Positions 35,436 through 44,683 of a stretch of DNA of 50,019 nt are shown here, in pieces. Below the pieces are notes generated by a model, which searched no databases, had not been told where the DNA came from, and saw only the letters and a list, made by a program, of their open reading frames with translations. The DNA is from CAZVGZ01 sp964627605 (lineage in GTDB: Bacteria; Latescibacterota; MWCZ01; CAZVGZ01): positions 1 to 50,019 of the forward strand of contig CAZVGZ010000026.1 of the NCBI GenBank assembly GCA_964627605.1. The letters run 5' to 3'. Position 1 is the first letter of the stretch; every line of letters starts with the position of its first letter. Position numbers and translations under genes: made by a program.

Positions 35436-36527
35436 ATGCAAACCGAATCTCCGGCACTTACAGAGGCATGGCCAGGTGTAATAGAACGGTACGCATCGCG
35501 TCTTCCGGTAAGCGATGCCACTCCGGTCGTCACACTGCTTGAGGGCAACACGCCCCTAATACCAGCAGTGCGACTCACCGCTGAATTCGGTGTGGATATT
35601 GATCTCTATCTCAAATTTGAAGGGATGAACCCCACCGGCTCATTCAAAGACCGTGGGATGACGATGGCGGTCTCCAAAGCTTTGGAGGAGGGGGCGTCGG
35701 CGGTAATTTGCGCGTCTACAGGCAACACTTCAGCCGCTGCTGCGGCCTACGCAGCCAGAGCGGGTATCCAGTGCGTTGTGCTGATCCCTCAGGGCAATAT
35801 CGCCCTTGGCAAACTAGCCCAGGCGATGGTTCACGGCGCGACGGTGCTCCAGATCGAAGGTAATTTTGACGACGCACTGCGTCTGGTATGTGAACTCACT
35901 GAAGAGCACCAGATCAAACTAGTCAACTCGATCAACCCCTATCGCATAGAGGGGCAGAAGACAGGGGCTTTTGAGGTGTGCGACCAGCTAGGTGGACGCG
36001 CTCCAGACTACCATGTCCTCCCGGTGGGAAACGCCGGGAACATCACCGCTTACTGGAAAGGCTACGTCGAATATCAGAAGTCCGGTGACGTAGACCAGCG
36101 TCCGGCTATGTTTGGATTCCAGGCTGAAGGCGCCGCGCCTATCGTTCGCGGAGAACCGATACACGATCCAGAGACCATCGCCACCGCCATCAGGATAGGC
36201 AACCCAGCATCGTGGCAGGGAGCCCTCGCAGCCAGAGACGAATCTGGAGGCATGATAGATACTGTGACTGATGACGAGATTACTCAAGCACAGAAGGCTT
36301 TGGCATCGAGGGAGGGTGTTTTTCCCGAACCAGCCTCAGCAGCGTCGGTCGCTGGTGTATTCAAGCTTGCACAACGCGGTTTCTTTGATTCGGGCGATAC
36401 AGTGGTGTGTGTTTTGACCGGCCACGGCCTCAAAGACCCAGACCGGGCGATCGCCATCTCATCCAAACCCCGTACGGTTGCTGCTGACCTGTCGTCTGTC
36501 GCAGCTGAAATAGGCCTTACCTCCTAA
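35436..36527 (+). CDS. thrC: Threonine synthase
   Basis: PLP enzyme converting O-phosphohomoserine to threonine (363 aa, the short bacterial form). The cofactor Lys is Lys71 in NPTGSFKDRGM. Other motifs are ASTGNTSAAAAAYAARAG and LPVGNAGNITAYWKGY (phosphate-binding loop). It lies between hom and lysC, which together make a compact aspartate-to-threonine operon. Confidence 0.95.
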   Translation: MQTESPALTEAWPGVIERYASRLPVSDATPVVTLLEGNTPLIPAVRLTAEFGVDIDLYLKFEGMNPTGSFKDRGMTMAVSKALEEGASAVICASTGNTSAAAAAYAARAGIQCVVLIPQGNIALGKLAQAMVHGATVLQIEGNFDDALRLVCELTEEHQIKLVNSINPYRIEGQKTGAFEVCDQLGGRAPDYHVLPVGNAGNITAYWKGYVEYQKSGDVDQRPAMFGFQAEGAAPIVRGEPIHDPETIATAIRIGNPASWQGALAARDESGGMIDTVTDDEITQAQKALASREGVFPEPASAASVAGVFKLAQRGFFDSGDTVVCVLTGHGLKDPDRAIAISSKPRTVAADLSSVAAEIGLTS

Positions 36528-36554
36528 CCACAACCTAAAGCAGACAATGAAGAT

Positions 36555-37775
36555 ATGGCACTTCTCGTTCAAAAATTTGGCGGTTCATCAGTTGGCAGCG
36601 TAGACATGATAAAGCGTGTTGCCCAGAGGGTCGTTGACTCGGTCCGTTCAGGCGACAGCGTAGTGGTAGTGGTATCTGCCATGGCCGACACCACCGACGA
36701 GATGGTCACACTAGCCGAAAAAATCACGTCCGACGCCCCAGATCGCGAGATGGCTCTTCTGTTGAGTTCTGGCGAGCGGATAACCACTGCTCTTTTGGCT
36801 ATGGCGATCACCAATCTGGGAACCCCTGCGGTGGGGTACACGGGCCAGCAGGCAGGATTCAAAACTACGTCCGGTAGGCACACCAACTCCCGCGTCGCCG
36901 AGATCGACAGCACTCGAATCATCGGCGAGCTTGATGTGGGCAAGGTGGTGGTGGTCTGCGGCTTTCAGGGGGTGGACGAGAACCAGGACGAGACGGTCTT
37001 GGGGCGCGGCGGTTCTGATCTGAGCGCAGTGGCGCTGGCATGGGCGCTCAAAGCCGACTCGTGCGAAATATTCACCGACGTTGAAGGGGTCTATACCGCT
37101 GATCCCAGAGTAGTCCCGGAAGCCAGAAAAATAGGAAAGATCTCGCCAGACGAGATGTTGGAGCTAGCCAGTGCAGGCGCACGAGTTCTATACTCGCGTT
37201 CGGTGGAGTTCGCCAAAAAACATGGTGTGGTCATTCACTGTCGATCGACTTTTTCCAAAGAGACAGGTACTCTCATACAAGAGGACGCAGCCATGATGGA
37301 AGCTGTGTTGGTTCGGGGCATTGCCCACGATACCGATCAGGCGAAGATCACGATTCGAGGCGTACCAGATAAACCGGGAGTAGCTGCACGGATTTTTGGC
37401 CGTATGGGCGACGCCAGTATAAACGTCGACATGATCGTGCAGAACACATCAGCCGATGGGGTAACCGACATGTCGTTCACGGTTCCCCGCTCTGAACTGA
37501 AGAAGGTCATGGCCTACGCCGAGCCGCTCAAAGCGGAGATAGAAGCGCGAGAGGTGATAGAAGACGCCGACATGGCTAAAGTGTCTGTCGTAGGTGTCGG
37601 GATGAAATCGCACTCCGGTGTGGCGTCCACTATGTTCAGCGCCCTTGCAGACAACGGCATCAACATCGAAATGATCTCCACCTCAGAGATCAAAATCTCC
37701 TGCGTCATCCACCGTGACCTGGCCGAAGAAGCCGTCCGCGTCCTCCACCGCGCTTTTGAGTTGGATGCGGACTAG
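36555..37775 (+). CDS. lysC: Aspartokinase
   Basis: Phosphorylates aspartate, the first step toward Lys, Thr and Met. The kinase domain starts with LVQKFGGSSVGS and contains SSGERITTALLAMA, GRGGSDLSAVALA and FTDVEGVYTADPRVV. Two C-terminal ACT domains (about residues 265-406) imply allosteric control by lysine and/or threonine. The 406 aa length matches the family. ATG 36555 is 27 nt after thrC. Confidence 0.95.
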   Translation: MALLVQKFGGSSVGSVDMIKRVAQRVVDSVRSGDSVVVVVSAMADTTDEMVTLAEKITSDAPDREMALLLSSGERITTALLAMAITNLGTPAVGYTGQQAGFKTTSGRHTNSRVAEIDSTRIIGELDVGKVVVVCGFQGVDENQDETVLGRGGSDLSAVALAWALKADSCEIFTDVEGVYTADPRVVPEARKIGKISPDEMLELASAGARVLYSRSVEFAKKHGVVIHCRSTFSKETGTLIQEDAAMMEAVLVRGIAHDTDQAKITIRGVPDKPGVAARIFGRMGDASINVDMIVQNTSADGVTDMSFTVPRSELKKVMAYAEPLKAEIEAREVIEDADMAKVSVVGVGMKSHSGVASTMFSALADNGINIEMISTSEIKISCVIHRDLAEEAVRVLHRAFELDAD

Positions 37776-37796
37776 CACAGAGAGAACTGAGTGGAT

Positions 37797-38039
37797 TGAA
37801 GAGCGCTCCCGACGCCAGGAGTTGGCTTTGATGTTGGAGCATCTGGTTGGTGGGATTGGAGCGTTGTTGCCTCAACACCGGTACTGCCCTTTGACGACGG
37901 TAGGTTCAGCGCGGTTTTCGCGGTAAACAGTTTCCATCATTGGACCGATCCCGAACCCGACCTGGCGGAGGTTAGACGGGCGATGTCAGATGGGGGCAAA
38001 TTCCTGTTGTGCAACCCTCGACCGGTTCAGGAGACCTGA
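37797..38039 (+). pseudogene. SAM-dependent methyltransferase remnant
   Basis: One frame from just after a TGA near 37794 to TGA at 38037 encodes a recognisable class I methyltransferase core. Motif I is GVGFDVGASG; then LPFDDGRFSAVFAVNSFHHW (motif II and post-II) and a strand ending in MSDGGKFLLCNP (motif III). There is no start codon in a usable position, and the N-terminal helices are absent. The fragment of about 80 residues is far shorter than a working enzyme. It is probably the remnant of a larger gene. Confidence 0.6.
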
Positions 38040-38041
38040 AC
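38025..38041. repeat. Short palindrome at the junction of two gene remnants
   Basis: GTTCAGG-AGA-CCTGAAC, a perfect 7-bp stem with a 3-nt loop, within a CCCTCGACCGGTTCAGG context. It lies exactly where the methyltransferase remnant (plus strand) and the DinB-like remnant (minus strand) meet. It resembles dispersed REP-like palindromes of many bacterial genomes. I found no second copy in this window. Confidence 0.45.
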
Positions 38042-38232
38042 GCCGCCTCCCAACTCTCGCCGACAAGAGCGGCGACACCGGTGCGGTCGGAAAGGTGCTG
38101 GATCAGTTCGCGTGCTGTCCAGACCTCGGCAACCGGTGCCCAATCCAGCTTGTCTTCTGGTAACATGTGCAAAAGTGCAGGTGCTGGTTGAAACTCGGCT
38201 TCAGTGAACTCGATGAACTCATGAGGTGATAT
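38031..38232 (-). pseudogene. DinB-like (DUF664-type) gene remnant with lost start codon
   Basis: On the minus strand, AGGAG (plus 38240-38244) lies 7 nt before codon ATA (38230-38232), where an ATG would be expected. The frame then reads SPHEFIEFTEAEFQPAPALL and HMLPEDKLDWAPVAEVW followed by TARELIQHLSD, which resembles the N-terminal helices of DinB-fold proteins. It runs into the palindrome after about 65 residues, whereas the family is 150-170 residues long. It is probably a 5' fragment left by a deletion, with a mutated start. Confidence 0.5.
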
Positions 38233-38640
38233 GGCAACACTCCTTTGTAGGGCAGGCAACTTCAGCGAAGATGCCGTAATAATACGGGTGAAATGCAGAG
38301 CCGTCAAGTGGATTTCGCGTGCAGTGATCCAGTCATGTCGGTGTCCAGTGATCGCAACTCAGGAGAAGACACGAAGTGCCCGTTGGCTGCGTGGGGTGCG
38401 CAACGTTGTCAGAGCTATAACGCCATGGCTGCGTCAGACATAGCCCATTCTGTTAGGCAGCTCGTCCACCTCGTCGCGCAGGGGGACGCACCAAATGCGT
38501 GAGATGCGCGCAAGAAAGAGCGAAATGCGCCGGTATTTTGGGGCTGATTCACCAAAAGATGGTTGGACCGGACGAGAAAGACCTGTTTGCACCAGGTGTG
38601 CGCATGATGCGCGGTGTAGTAAAGCAGGCTGACGTGATCA
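38233..38640. other. Non-coding or degraded stretch downstream of the Gfo/Idh gene
   Basis: About 400 nt with only short overlapping frames. A plus-strand piece near 38560-38640 (KDLFAPGVRMMRGVVKQADV in one frame) has some protein character but no start. A nearly repeated octamer CAGTGATC occurs at about 38322 and 38350. With the two remnants to its left, the whole 37.8-38.6 kb interval looks like eroded former coding sequence. Confidence 0.4.
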
Positions 38641-39660
38641 CTAGATCTGCTTTGGTTTGCCGGTAATTGCAGATTCGATTTCAGCCAAACAGAGCGCCAG
38701 AGAGTCCCGTCCGTGGATCGCTTCGAGTCCACAGGTTTCAGCCTTTCCTGAAACCACACTCAGTACCGCCTCCCACTGCCGGGTGAATGGCGCGAGCATG
38801 TCCTGGCTGTCGATATCTGGAACGGATTCGCCCTCATCACGGTGATAGATCAGACCGTCAGGGATCGTGTGGTTGTCGAATCTCAGCGTGGCGTTCTGGC
38901 AGTGGACATCAAACCCGTGGTTAAACTTGAATGGGGGACTAGCGACACTGCCGCCGGACGACGTGATCGCGCGATGTTGGTGGTTGCTGTAATGGTACTG
39001 TGTATGGAGGTGGTTGATGTAACTGCCGTCTCGGCTCTGAGCAACTGAGCTAACCATGTCGGGCATTCCGAAAAGATGCCTTACCAGATCGGTATCGTGG
39101 ATATGAAGATCGACCGCCGGGCCACCGTTGGCTCTTGGTTCGCCGGTCCACCAGACCCCAGCGGTCATCCGCCAGAGATGTGCGGCGGCTACAGGGCCGT
39201 AGGTCCGGTTCTGCACCACGTCGCACATCCACTCGTGCGAGCCAAAAAACCTGAGAACGTGAGCAACAAAACAGTTCTGTCCATGTTTTGCCGCCGCTTC
39301 GATAATCAGGTCCGCGTCCTCAATCGTCAAAGCGATAGGTTTTTCAATCAGGACATCTTTGCCGGCCTTAATCGCCTTTAGGGCCCACTCGGTGTGAAGC
39401 AGAGTTGGTAGGCAGATGTCCACAACATCGACATCTGGGTCGTCGATGAGCGCCGCGAGGTCCTGATGCAGACTGAGGTCCGATGTGTCAACTGCCCCGC
39501 CAGGACCACCGAAGTTGCCCTGGATACCTGACCAGTCTCCTGCGAGTTTTTTGGGGTTACGCGTTGACAACGCGATAACCTGCCCGCCTTCCACACGGCT
39601 TAGCGAGTGAAAGTGAGTCACCCCCATAAACCCAAGACCGGCGATCCCGATCCGCACCAT
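38641..39660 (-). CDS. Gfo/Idh/MocA-family oxidoreductase
   Basis: NAD(P)-dependent dehydrogenase of the glucose-fructose/inositol oxidoreductase family, 339 residues. The N-terminal Rossmann motif is GIAGLGFMGVTHFHSL. The family block EKPIAL contains the catalytic-region Lys, and VDLHIHDTDLVRHLFG carries the conserved DxxxHD-type residues of the active site. ATG 39660 is chosen because AGGAGG lies 8 nt upstream; a longer frame to 39741 is open but lacks such a site. The substrate is probably a sugar or cyclitol; the precise one is unknown. Confidence 0.9.
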   Translation of the reverse strand: MVRIGIAGLGFMGVTHFHSLSRVEGGQVIALSTRNPKKLAGDWSGIQGNFGGPGGAVDTSDLSLHQDLAALIDDPDVDVVDICLPTLLHTEWALKAIKAGKDVLIEKPIALTIEDADLIIEAAAKHGQNCFVAHVLRFFGSHEWMCDVVQNRTYGPVAAAHLWRMTAGVWWTGEPRANGGPAVDLHIHDTDLVRHLFGMPDMVSSVAQSRDGSYINHLHTQYHYSNHQHRAITSSGGSVASPPFKFNHGFDVHCQNATLRFDNHTIPDGLIYHRDEGESVPDIDSQDMLAPFTRQWEAVLSVVSGKAETCGLEAIHGRDSLALCLAEIESAITGKPKQI

Positions 39661-39828
39661 GAAACGTCCTCCTATTGTCTGACAGCACTGCCCAGGTTGA
39701 TTATACCACCATATCAGCGTGGCGGTCCAACGTCTAAACAAGGTACCCTTGCTTGGCGGAACGATTCGCTGCCTTATTACATCAACGTGTTTCGGTTGAG
39801 ATGTACGATCATTTGGAAGGATGACAAC

Positions 39829-40314
39829 GTGAGTTCAGAGGACAAGAAAGACGGGATTGGTGCCGCTATCGGGAGGATTCCCAGCGGAGTTTTTATTGTG
39901 ACCGCAGCAGATGATGAGCTCTCGACGGCGCTTTTGGCCTCGTGGGTACAACAGGTCGCGTTTGAGCCGCCGCTCATCGCCGTCGCGGTCAAAGAGGGGC
40001 GACCTATACGGGCTTTGATAGAGAGCAGCAATGCGTTTGTGGTGAACGTGTTGGCTGAGGGTCAAAACTCAATTTTGGGCCATTTCGCCGCTGGCTTTGG
40101 ACCTGACGAAGATGCTTTTGACGGTATCGCCACATCCAAAACAGCAGGAGGAGCAGCCATACTCACTGACGCGCTGGCACACATCGACTGCAAGCTGCAC
40201 TCCTCTATGCAGATTAGCGATCATATTCTTTTTGTCGGCGAAGCGGTAGGTGGCGAATTGCAGGGCGAAGATCCTCCATATGTCCATCTTCGCAAATCTG
40301 GATTCAGCTACTGA
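39829..40314 (+). CDS. Flavin reductase-like FMN-binding protein
   Basis: A 161-residue split-barrel flavoprotein of the flavin-reductase-like family. Start is GTG 39829 with GGAAGG 8 nt before it. The block IPSGVFIVTAADDELSTALLASWVQQVAFEPPLIAVAV, quoted here only as landmarks IPSGVFIVTA and PPLIAVAV, is the flavin-binding core. FVVNVLAEGQ follows, and a CKLHSS and DHILFVGEAVG segment comes near the end. It may reduce FMN/FAD with NAD(P)H or serve a partner oxygenase, but none is adjacent. Divergent from the Gfo/Idh gene. Confidence 0.85.
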   Translation: MSSEDKKDGIGAAIGRIPSGVFIVTAADDELSTALLASWVQQVAFEPPLIAVAVKEGRPIRALIESSNAFVVNVLAEGQNSILGHFAAGFGPDEDAFDGIATSKTAGGAAILTDALAHIDCKLHSSMQISDHILFVGEAVGGELQGEDPPYVHLRKSGFSY

Positions 40315-40353
40315 CCGCGTCCGCAATGTTCTTACACATTAGGGAATCCAAAG

Positions 40354-41640
40354 ATGTATGATCGTCCCAACATTGTTCTCGTGCACACCCACGACACCGG
40401 TCGCCACCTTGGATGTTACGGTAGGGCGGTACCAACGCCCAATCTGACACGGTTGGCTGGCGAAGGCGTGCTGTTTCGGCAGGCGTTCTGCGGCTCTCCA
40501 AGTTGTTCGGCGAGCCGCACTGCTCTTATGACAGGTCAGTATCCCCACACCAACGGCGTCATCGGCTTAGTGCATCGGGGTTTTTCGATGCACGAACCAG
40601 AGCGACACCTATCGCATCTCCTCAAAGTCAACGGATATGCCACACAGCTGTTCGGATTCCAGCACGAAGTTGGTTGGAACAGCTCGGGGGAGCTTCTGGG
40701 ATATGACGATGTGCAGCCGGACCTGCCCAGGGAGAGCCTGACGAGGGCGCAGCTTGCCGCTGATTGGCTCGCTAAAGCTCCACAGGAGCCGTTTTTCCTG
40801 AATATGGGCTTCGTTGAGACCCATAGGGTGTTCAGCGAGGTGGAGCCGCCTGAAGATGAGCGGTATACCGCGCCGCTGCCCTACCTGCCTGATACTCCAG
40901 CAGTCAGGAGGGACGTGGCTGAGCTTCAGACCGATGTGAGGCATCTGGACGAGGCGATGGGCATTATTTTAGATAGACTGGACACCGAAAAATTTTCTGA
41001 CAACACGCTTGTGATATACACCACCGATCACGGTTTAGCGTTTCCAAGGGCGAAAGCGACTCTGTTTGATGCAGGCACTGGTGTGGCCCTTGTCATGCGT
41101 GGCCCTGGGTTTGAAGAGGGTCTGGTGACCGATGCGCTACTGCACCAGATCGACCTGCTTCCCTCGCTCTGCGATTACCTCGATATCCCGGTTCCAGAGG
41201 GCACGCAGGGGGTCAGTCAGCTTGATGTGATGACAGGAGAAAGTGATTCGATTCGCGATGAGGTGTTTACAGAGCTGACCTATCATGCGTCCTACGATCC
41301 AGCGAGGGCGGTGAGGACCGATCGCCACAAGTACATCCGGCACTTTGAGGAGCGTCCCCGCTGGGTGCTGCCGAATACGGACAACGGTCACAGCAAGACA
41401 GTGTTGTCTGATGCGGGGCTGCCCCAATCAGACCGACCATCGGAGTATCTGTTTGATCTCTGCGCTGATCCCCAGGAGTTCGAGAATCTGGCCCAAAGTC
41501 CAGGACATCAGGACATACTCAAACAGCTTAGCGGCAGATTGGATAGCTGGATGGAGGAGACTGACGATCCTATGAGAACCGGCTACGTTCCTCCGCAGGA
41601 CGGTGCCACGATAACACCTTTTGATCAGTTTGACCCATAA
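40354..41640 (+). CDS. Sulfatase (type I, formylglycine-dependent)
   Basis: A 428-residue sulfatase-family hydrolase. The activation motif is CSASR (Cys51 in SPSCSASRTALMTGQ), the C-x-A-x-R variant of C-x-P-x-R, so the Cys should be converted to formylglycine by an anaerobic or aerobic maturase not found in the window. A metal-site remnant is VHTHDTGRH at the N-terminus and TTDHGLAFPRAK in the middle. No signal peptide is seen, so it is probably cytoplasmic. The substrate is unknown. Sulfatases are abundant in marine heterotrophs. Confidence 0.88.
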   Translation: MYDRPNIVLVHTHDTGRHLGCYGRAVPTPNLTRLAGEGVLFRQAFCGSPSCSASRTALMTGQYPHTNGVIGLVHRGFSMHEPERHLSHLLKVNGYATQLFGFQHEVGWNSSGELLGYDDVQPDLPRESLTRAQLAADWLAKAPQEPFFLNMGFVETHRVFSEVEPPEDERYTAPLPYLPDTPAVRRDVAELQTDVRHLDEAMGIILDRLDTEKFSDNTLVIYTTDHGLAFPRAKATLFDAGTGVALVMRGPGFEEGLVTDALLHQIDLLPSLCDYLDIPVPEGTQGVSQLDVMTGESDSIRDEVFTELTYHASYDPARAVRTDRHKYIRHFEERPRWVLPNTDNGHSKTVLSDAGLPQSDRPSEYLFDLCADPQEFENLAQSPGHQDILKQLSGRLDSWMEETDDPMRTGYVPPQDGATITPFDQFDP

Positions 41641-41688
41641 ACATGTCGGCATCGCAGTCGGCTATATTTATAGATAAAGGGAAACAAC

Positions 41689-42429
41689 TTGTACGGAATA
41701 CCTATTCTTCTGGCGGTGACATACTGGTTGTCCGGTTTGGCTTTGGCGGCATGGATAGGGTCGATGATACACGTCTCGTGGGTGTGGTCGTCCATCTCCT
41801 CGGTGGTTTCGGACGGTTCGCAAGCCGCTGCCATACTTGACAATCACTACGGCGTTTTGCAGAAGATTATTCTGATAGCGGCGGTGGTATTGGCGGTGAG
41901 TGCCGTACTGACAGCGATGTTTGAGCGCAAGGAGCGCAGCAGTTTTGGTTGGTGGCTGATGTGGTTGTCCAGGACAGCGGGCATCGCAGGAATGGTGTTT
42001 GTCGCTGCGGAGTTTGACGGTGTCGTCAGCGAGCATTTGGAGAGCGTCAAAACAGAGTTTGGCGAGCCCACCGAAATTGGTCCGCCTCGTGAGTCTCCCC
42101 CTCTCGTGTTGCAAGGTAATACGCTGGTCTCCCACGAGTCAAAGCCCGAAAATAAGGCCCAGGAAATCATCGACACTGAGTGGATGGATGCTGAACGGTT
42201 GGCGTCACTAGCAGGTCTGCGACGAAGTTTTGCCGACGCGCTTTTCTGGCAACTGGTGTTCGGGAGTCTGGTGCTTCTCGTTTCGGCGTTCAAAGAGGCT
42301 GGATGGCGCAAACAGTGGGTCGAACGCAAGAAACACTATCTGGAGGTGACAAAAGAGATCGAAAAGTTGAGATTAGATAGCGAATATTCTCCGCCGGTCG
42401 TCGGCGATCAGGAGGACTCGCAGGTCTAG
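41689..42429 (+). CDS. Uncharacterised four-helix membrane protein
   Basis: A 246-residue protein with about four membrane helices: residues 3-30, 57-78, 84-108 and about 183-203. A soluble, Pro- and Glu-rich loop of about 70 residues lies between helices 3 and 4, and the tail is charged and coiled-coil-like. Start is TTG 41689 with AGGGAAA about 7 nt upstream. The helix layout loosely recalls DUF4149-type proteins, but I do not claim membership. Its neighbours give no functional hint. Confidence 0.55.
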   Translation: MYGIPILLAVTYWLSGLALAAWIGSMIHVSWVWSSISSVVSDGSQAAAILDNHYGVLQKIILIAAVVLAVSAVLTAMFERKERSSFGWWLMWLSRTAGIAGMVFVAAEFDGVVSEHLESVKTEFGEPTEIGPPRESPPLVLQGNTLVSHESKPENKAQEIIDTEWMDAERLASLAGLRRSFADALFWQLVFGSLVLLVSAFKEAGWRKQWVERKKHYLEVTKEIEKLRLDSEYSPPVVGDQEDSQV

Positions 42430-42508
42430 CGCCGCGTCGAAAGCTGTCGATTGACGCCCTCAAACATTAGGTAGTGCTAGCGACGTTCGCCTCCGCTGAG
42501 ATAACCCA

Positions 42509-44428
42509 CTATTCGGCGGTGACACCGACCACGTCACCAGTCTCCAGCTCCGACCACTCTGAAAATAGTTCTTCGAGAGAGGCGTTCGCTTTCTCCTGCT
42601 TCTGGGTCAACTCCGCCAGCTGCTGCCAATCGCGAGCAGTCGAATGATCAGCCAGTTCAAGATCGCGTGCGGCGATCTGTGACTCTATTTTGGCGATCTC
42701 TTTTTCGATCTTGTGGAGCTTCTTTGCGCGACGGCGATCGGTGCGTTGGGTGTCTTTGCGCTGTTGGCGTTGGTGGGTGCGATCGGCTTTACCGCTATCC
42801 ATATCGGCATTGACTGGTGATTTCGGGAGATCGCCACCACCATGTCGCCCCTCTTCAAATGCCCGATATCCGCCCTCGAAGACTTTTATTTTTCCATCAC
42901 CGACCACCCAGATACGGTTGGCTACCGCCGACAGAAGAGCTCGATCGTGGGAAACCAGAATAATCGTGCCTTCGAACTTCGCTAGCGCCTCCTCCAGTAC
43001 GATTCGTGATGGCAGGTCGAGATGGTTTGTCGGCTCGTCGAGGATCAGGCAGTTCACCCGCGCTAAGATAAGTTTGGCCAGCGCTACCCGGTTCTGCTCA
43101 CCGCCAGAAAGTGTACCAACAACTCTCTCTACATCGTCGCCGCTGAAAAGAAAGCTGCCTAGATAGGTCCGTACCGATTCCGGAGTCGCTGAAGAGCGAG
43201 CCGACCAGACCTCATCCAAAACAGTCGAGCGTGTGTCCAGGTCCTGGCGCTGCTGGTCGAAGTATCCAACGTCGATGCCCACACCCATCCTTACTATACC
43301 AGAATCGGGCTTGATGTCGCCGACGATGGACTGAAGGAGGGTGGTTTTGCCGGAGCCGTTGGGTCCGACTACTGCGATGCGATCGCCTCTTCTTACGGTC
43401 TGGCTTACACCTTCGAATAGCGCTACACCGTCATAGGATTTTGACAGATCGCGTAGTTCTAAGACCTCACCGCTGCCCTTTCTGTCTGAGCCGAACCTGA
43501 GCGATAGCGACTTTGGGCTGGAAGGTGGAGCCAGGCGTGTCGTTTTCTCTAGCTGTCGTAGCCGGGCTTGGGCCTGTTTTGTCTTTTGGCCTGCCAGGTT
43601 GCGGCGAATGAAATCCTCTTGCCTTTCGATCTCAGCTTTCTGGAGTGTATAGGCGTTGCGTTGAAGCGATTCGCGTCTAGCCTTTTCGGCGACCCATGCG
43701 GTGTGGTTACCCTGATAGACCGAGAGTTGGCCGTTATCGATTTCGGCTATCTGTGTCGCCACGCGGTCCAGAAACGTACGGTCATGGGAGATCACCACGA
43801 CACCGCCGCGATAGCTCCCCAAGAAATCCTCGAGCCATTCGGTCGCCTCAATGTCGAGATGGTTGGTGGGCTCGTCCAGAAGGAGAAGATTGGGCTCTTT
43901 GACTAACAGCGTCGCCAAGGCAAGACGGTTTCTCTGTCCGCCGCTCAGAATACCAACATCCATCTCAGCACTGGACTCGTCGAACCCCAATCCCGCCATT
44001 ACCGCCTTGCAACGTGCCTCCAGCGCGTATCCGCCCTGCCGCTCGTAGAAGTCGTGAAGCGTACCGTATTGCTCCATCTGTCGTTCTGTGGCATCTCTCT
44101 GCTCCATCCGCTCTTCGATTAGGGACAGCCGCTCACGGGCGTCGAGGAGGTCTTGTCGGCTGGCGATAAGGTGGGAGATTGTCAATGTCCCAGGTGTTAG
44201 TTCTACATCCTGGGCAACGTGTCCCACAGCGACATCGCGGGCGAAATGGACTCTCCCGGAGGTCGGTGGTAGTTGTCCCAAGATCACATTGAATAGCGTT
44301 GTTTTGCCTGAGCCGTTGGCGCCTATCAACCCTACACGCGAGTCGTCGTGAATCTGCCACGTTATGCCGCTAAGAATCTCCCGCGACCCAAAACTGACGC
44401 GGATGTTATCGAGAGTGGTAGCTAGCAT
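42509..44428 (-). CDS. ABC-F family ATPase
   Basis: Soluble protein with two ABC ATPase domains and no membrane part (639 aa). The first domain has Walker A GANGSGKT, signature LSGGQRN and PTNHLD. The second has GPNGSGKT, LSGGEQN and PTNHLD. A C-terminal coiled-coil tail (about residues 570-635, LHKIEKEIAKIESQ...) is like that of Uup and other ribosome-associated ABC-F factors, which rescue or tune translation. ATG 44428 starts the first domain directly; an ORF extension to 44506 has no signal of being translated. The exact subfamily is uncertain. Confidence 0.92.
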   Translation of the reverse strand: MLATTLDNIRVSFGSREILSGITWQIHDDSRVGLIGANGSGKTTLFNVILGQLPPTSGRVHFARDVAVGHVAQDVELTPGTLTISHLIASRQDLLDARERLSLIEERMEQRDATERQMEQYGTLHDFYERQGGYALEARCKAVMAGLGFDESSAEMDVGILSGGQRNRLALATLLVKEPNLLLLDEPTNHLDIEATEWLEDFLGSYRGGVVVISHDRTFLDRVATQIAEIDNGQLSVYQGNHTAWVAEKARRESLQRNAYTLQKAEIERQEDFIRRNLAGQKTKQAQARLRQLEKTTRLAPPSSPKSLSLRFGSDRKGSGEVLELRDLSKSYDGVALFEGVSQTVRRGDRIAVVGPNGSGKTTLLQSIVGDIKPDSGIVRMGVGIDVGYFDQQRQDLDTRSTVLDEVWSARSSATPESVRTYLGSFLFSGDDVERVVGTLSGGEQNRVALAKLILARVNCLILDEPTNHLDLPSRIVLEEALAKFEGTIILVSHDRALLSAVANRIWVVGDGKIKVFEGGYRAFEEGRHGGGDLPKSPVNADMDSGKADRTHQRQQRKDTQRTDRRRAKKLHKIEKEIAKIESQIAARDLELADHSTARDWQQLAELTQKQEKANASLEELFSEWSELETGDVVGVTAE

Positions 44429-44566
44429 GGCGGTGTCAGAATCGGGTATCTGTATTGAAGATGTCTGTCGGGGCGGCGAGACCGGAATATTTGTACACTT
44501 AGCCAACTGCCAGGGGGTTCATCGCAAAGCACGACCCTTACGCCAACCGCTTTAATACCGCAGAAG

Positions 44567-44599
44567 GAACCGCAATGGCTCTGATGCGGTTCTTTTTTT
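44567..44599 (+). terminator. Hairpin plus T7 tract, possibly bidirectional terminator
   Basis: GAACCGCA (44567-44574) pairs with TGCGGTTC (44585-44592) around a 10-nt loop, followed by seven T on the plus strand. No plus-strand gene ends here, while the minus-strand HU gene stops 85 nt to the right. On that strand the hairpin has an A7 tract before it and only a weak T run after it. It may end HU transcripts or an unrecognised plus-strand RNA. Confidence 0.55.
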
Positions 44600-44683
44600 G
44601 TAGATTGGCGACAAGCGAGGGCGATTCTGTTGATAGGGCACCCAAACCGACGGTGACACTGGGGGCAGTGCGCGCAGGAACTG

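Noticed and set aside
41649..41840. Short plus-strand frame overlapping the four-helix membrane protein
   Set aside because: It runs out of frame through the membrane protein and has no hydrophobic or domain pattern of its own.
42690..43166. 158-codon plus-strand ORF opposite the ABC-F gene
   Set aside because: Antisense to the conserved second ATPase domain; its Ser/Arg-rich translation is typical of a shadow frame.
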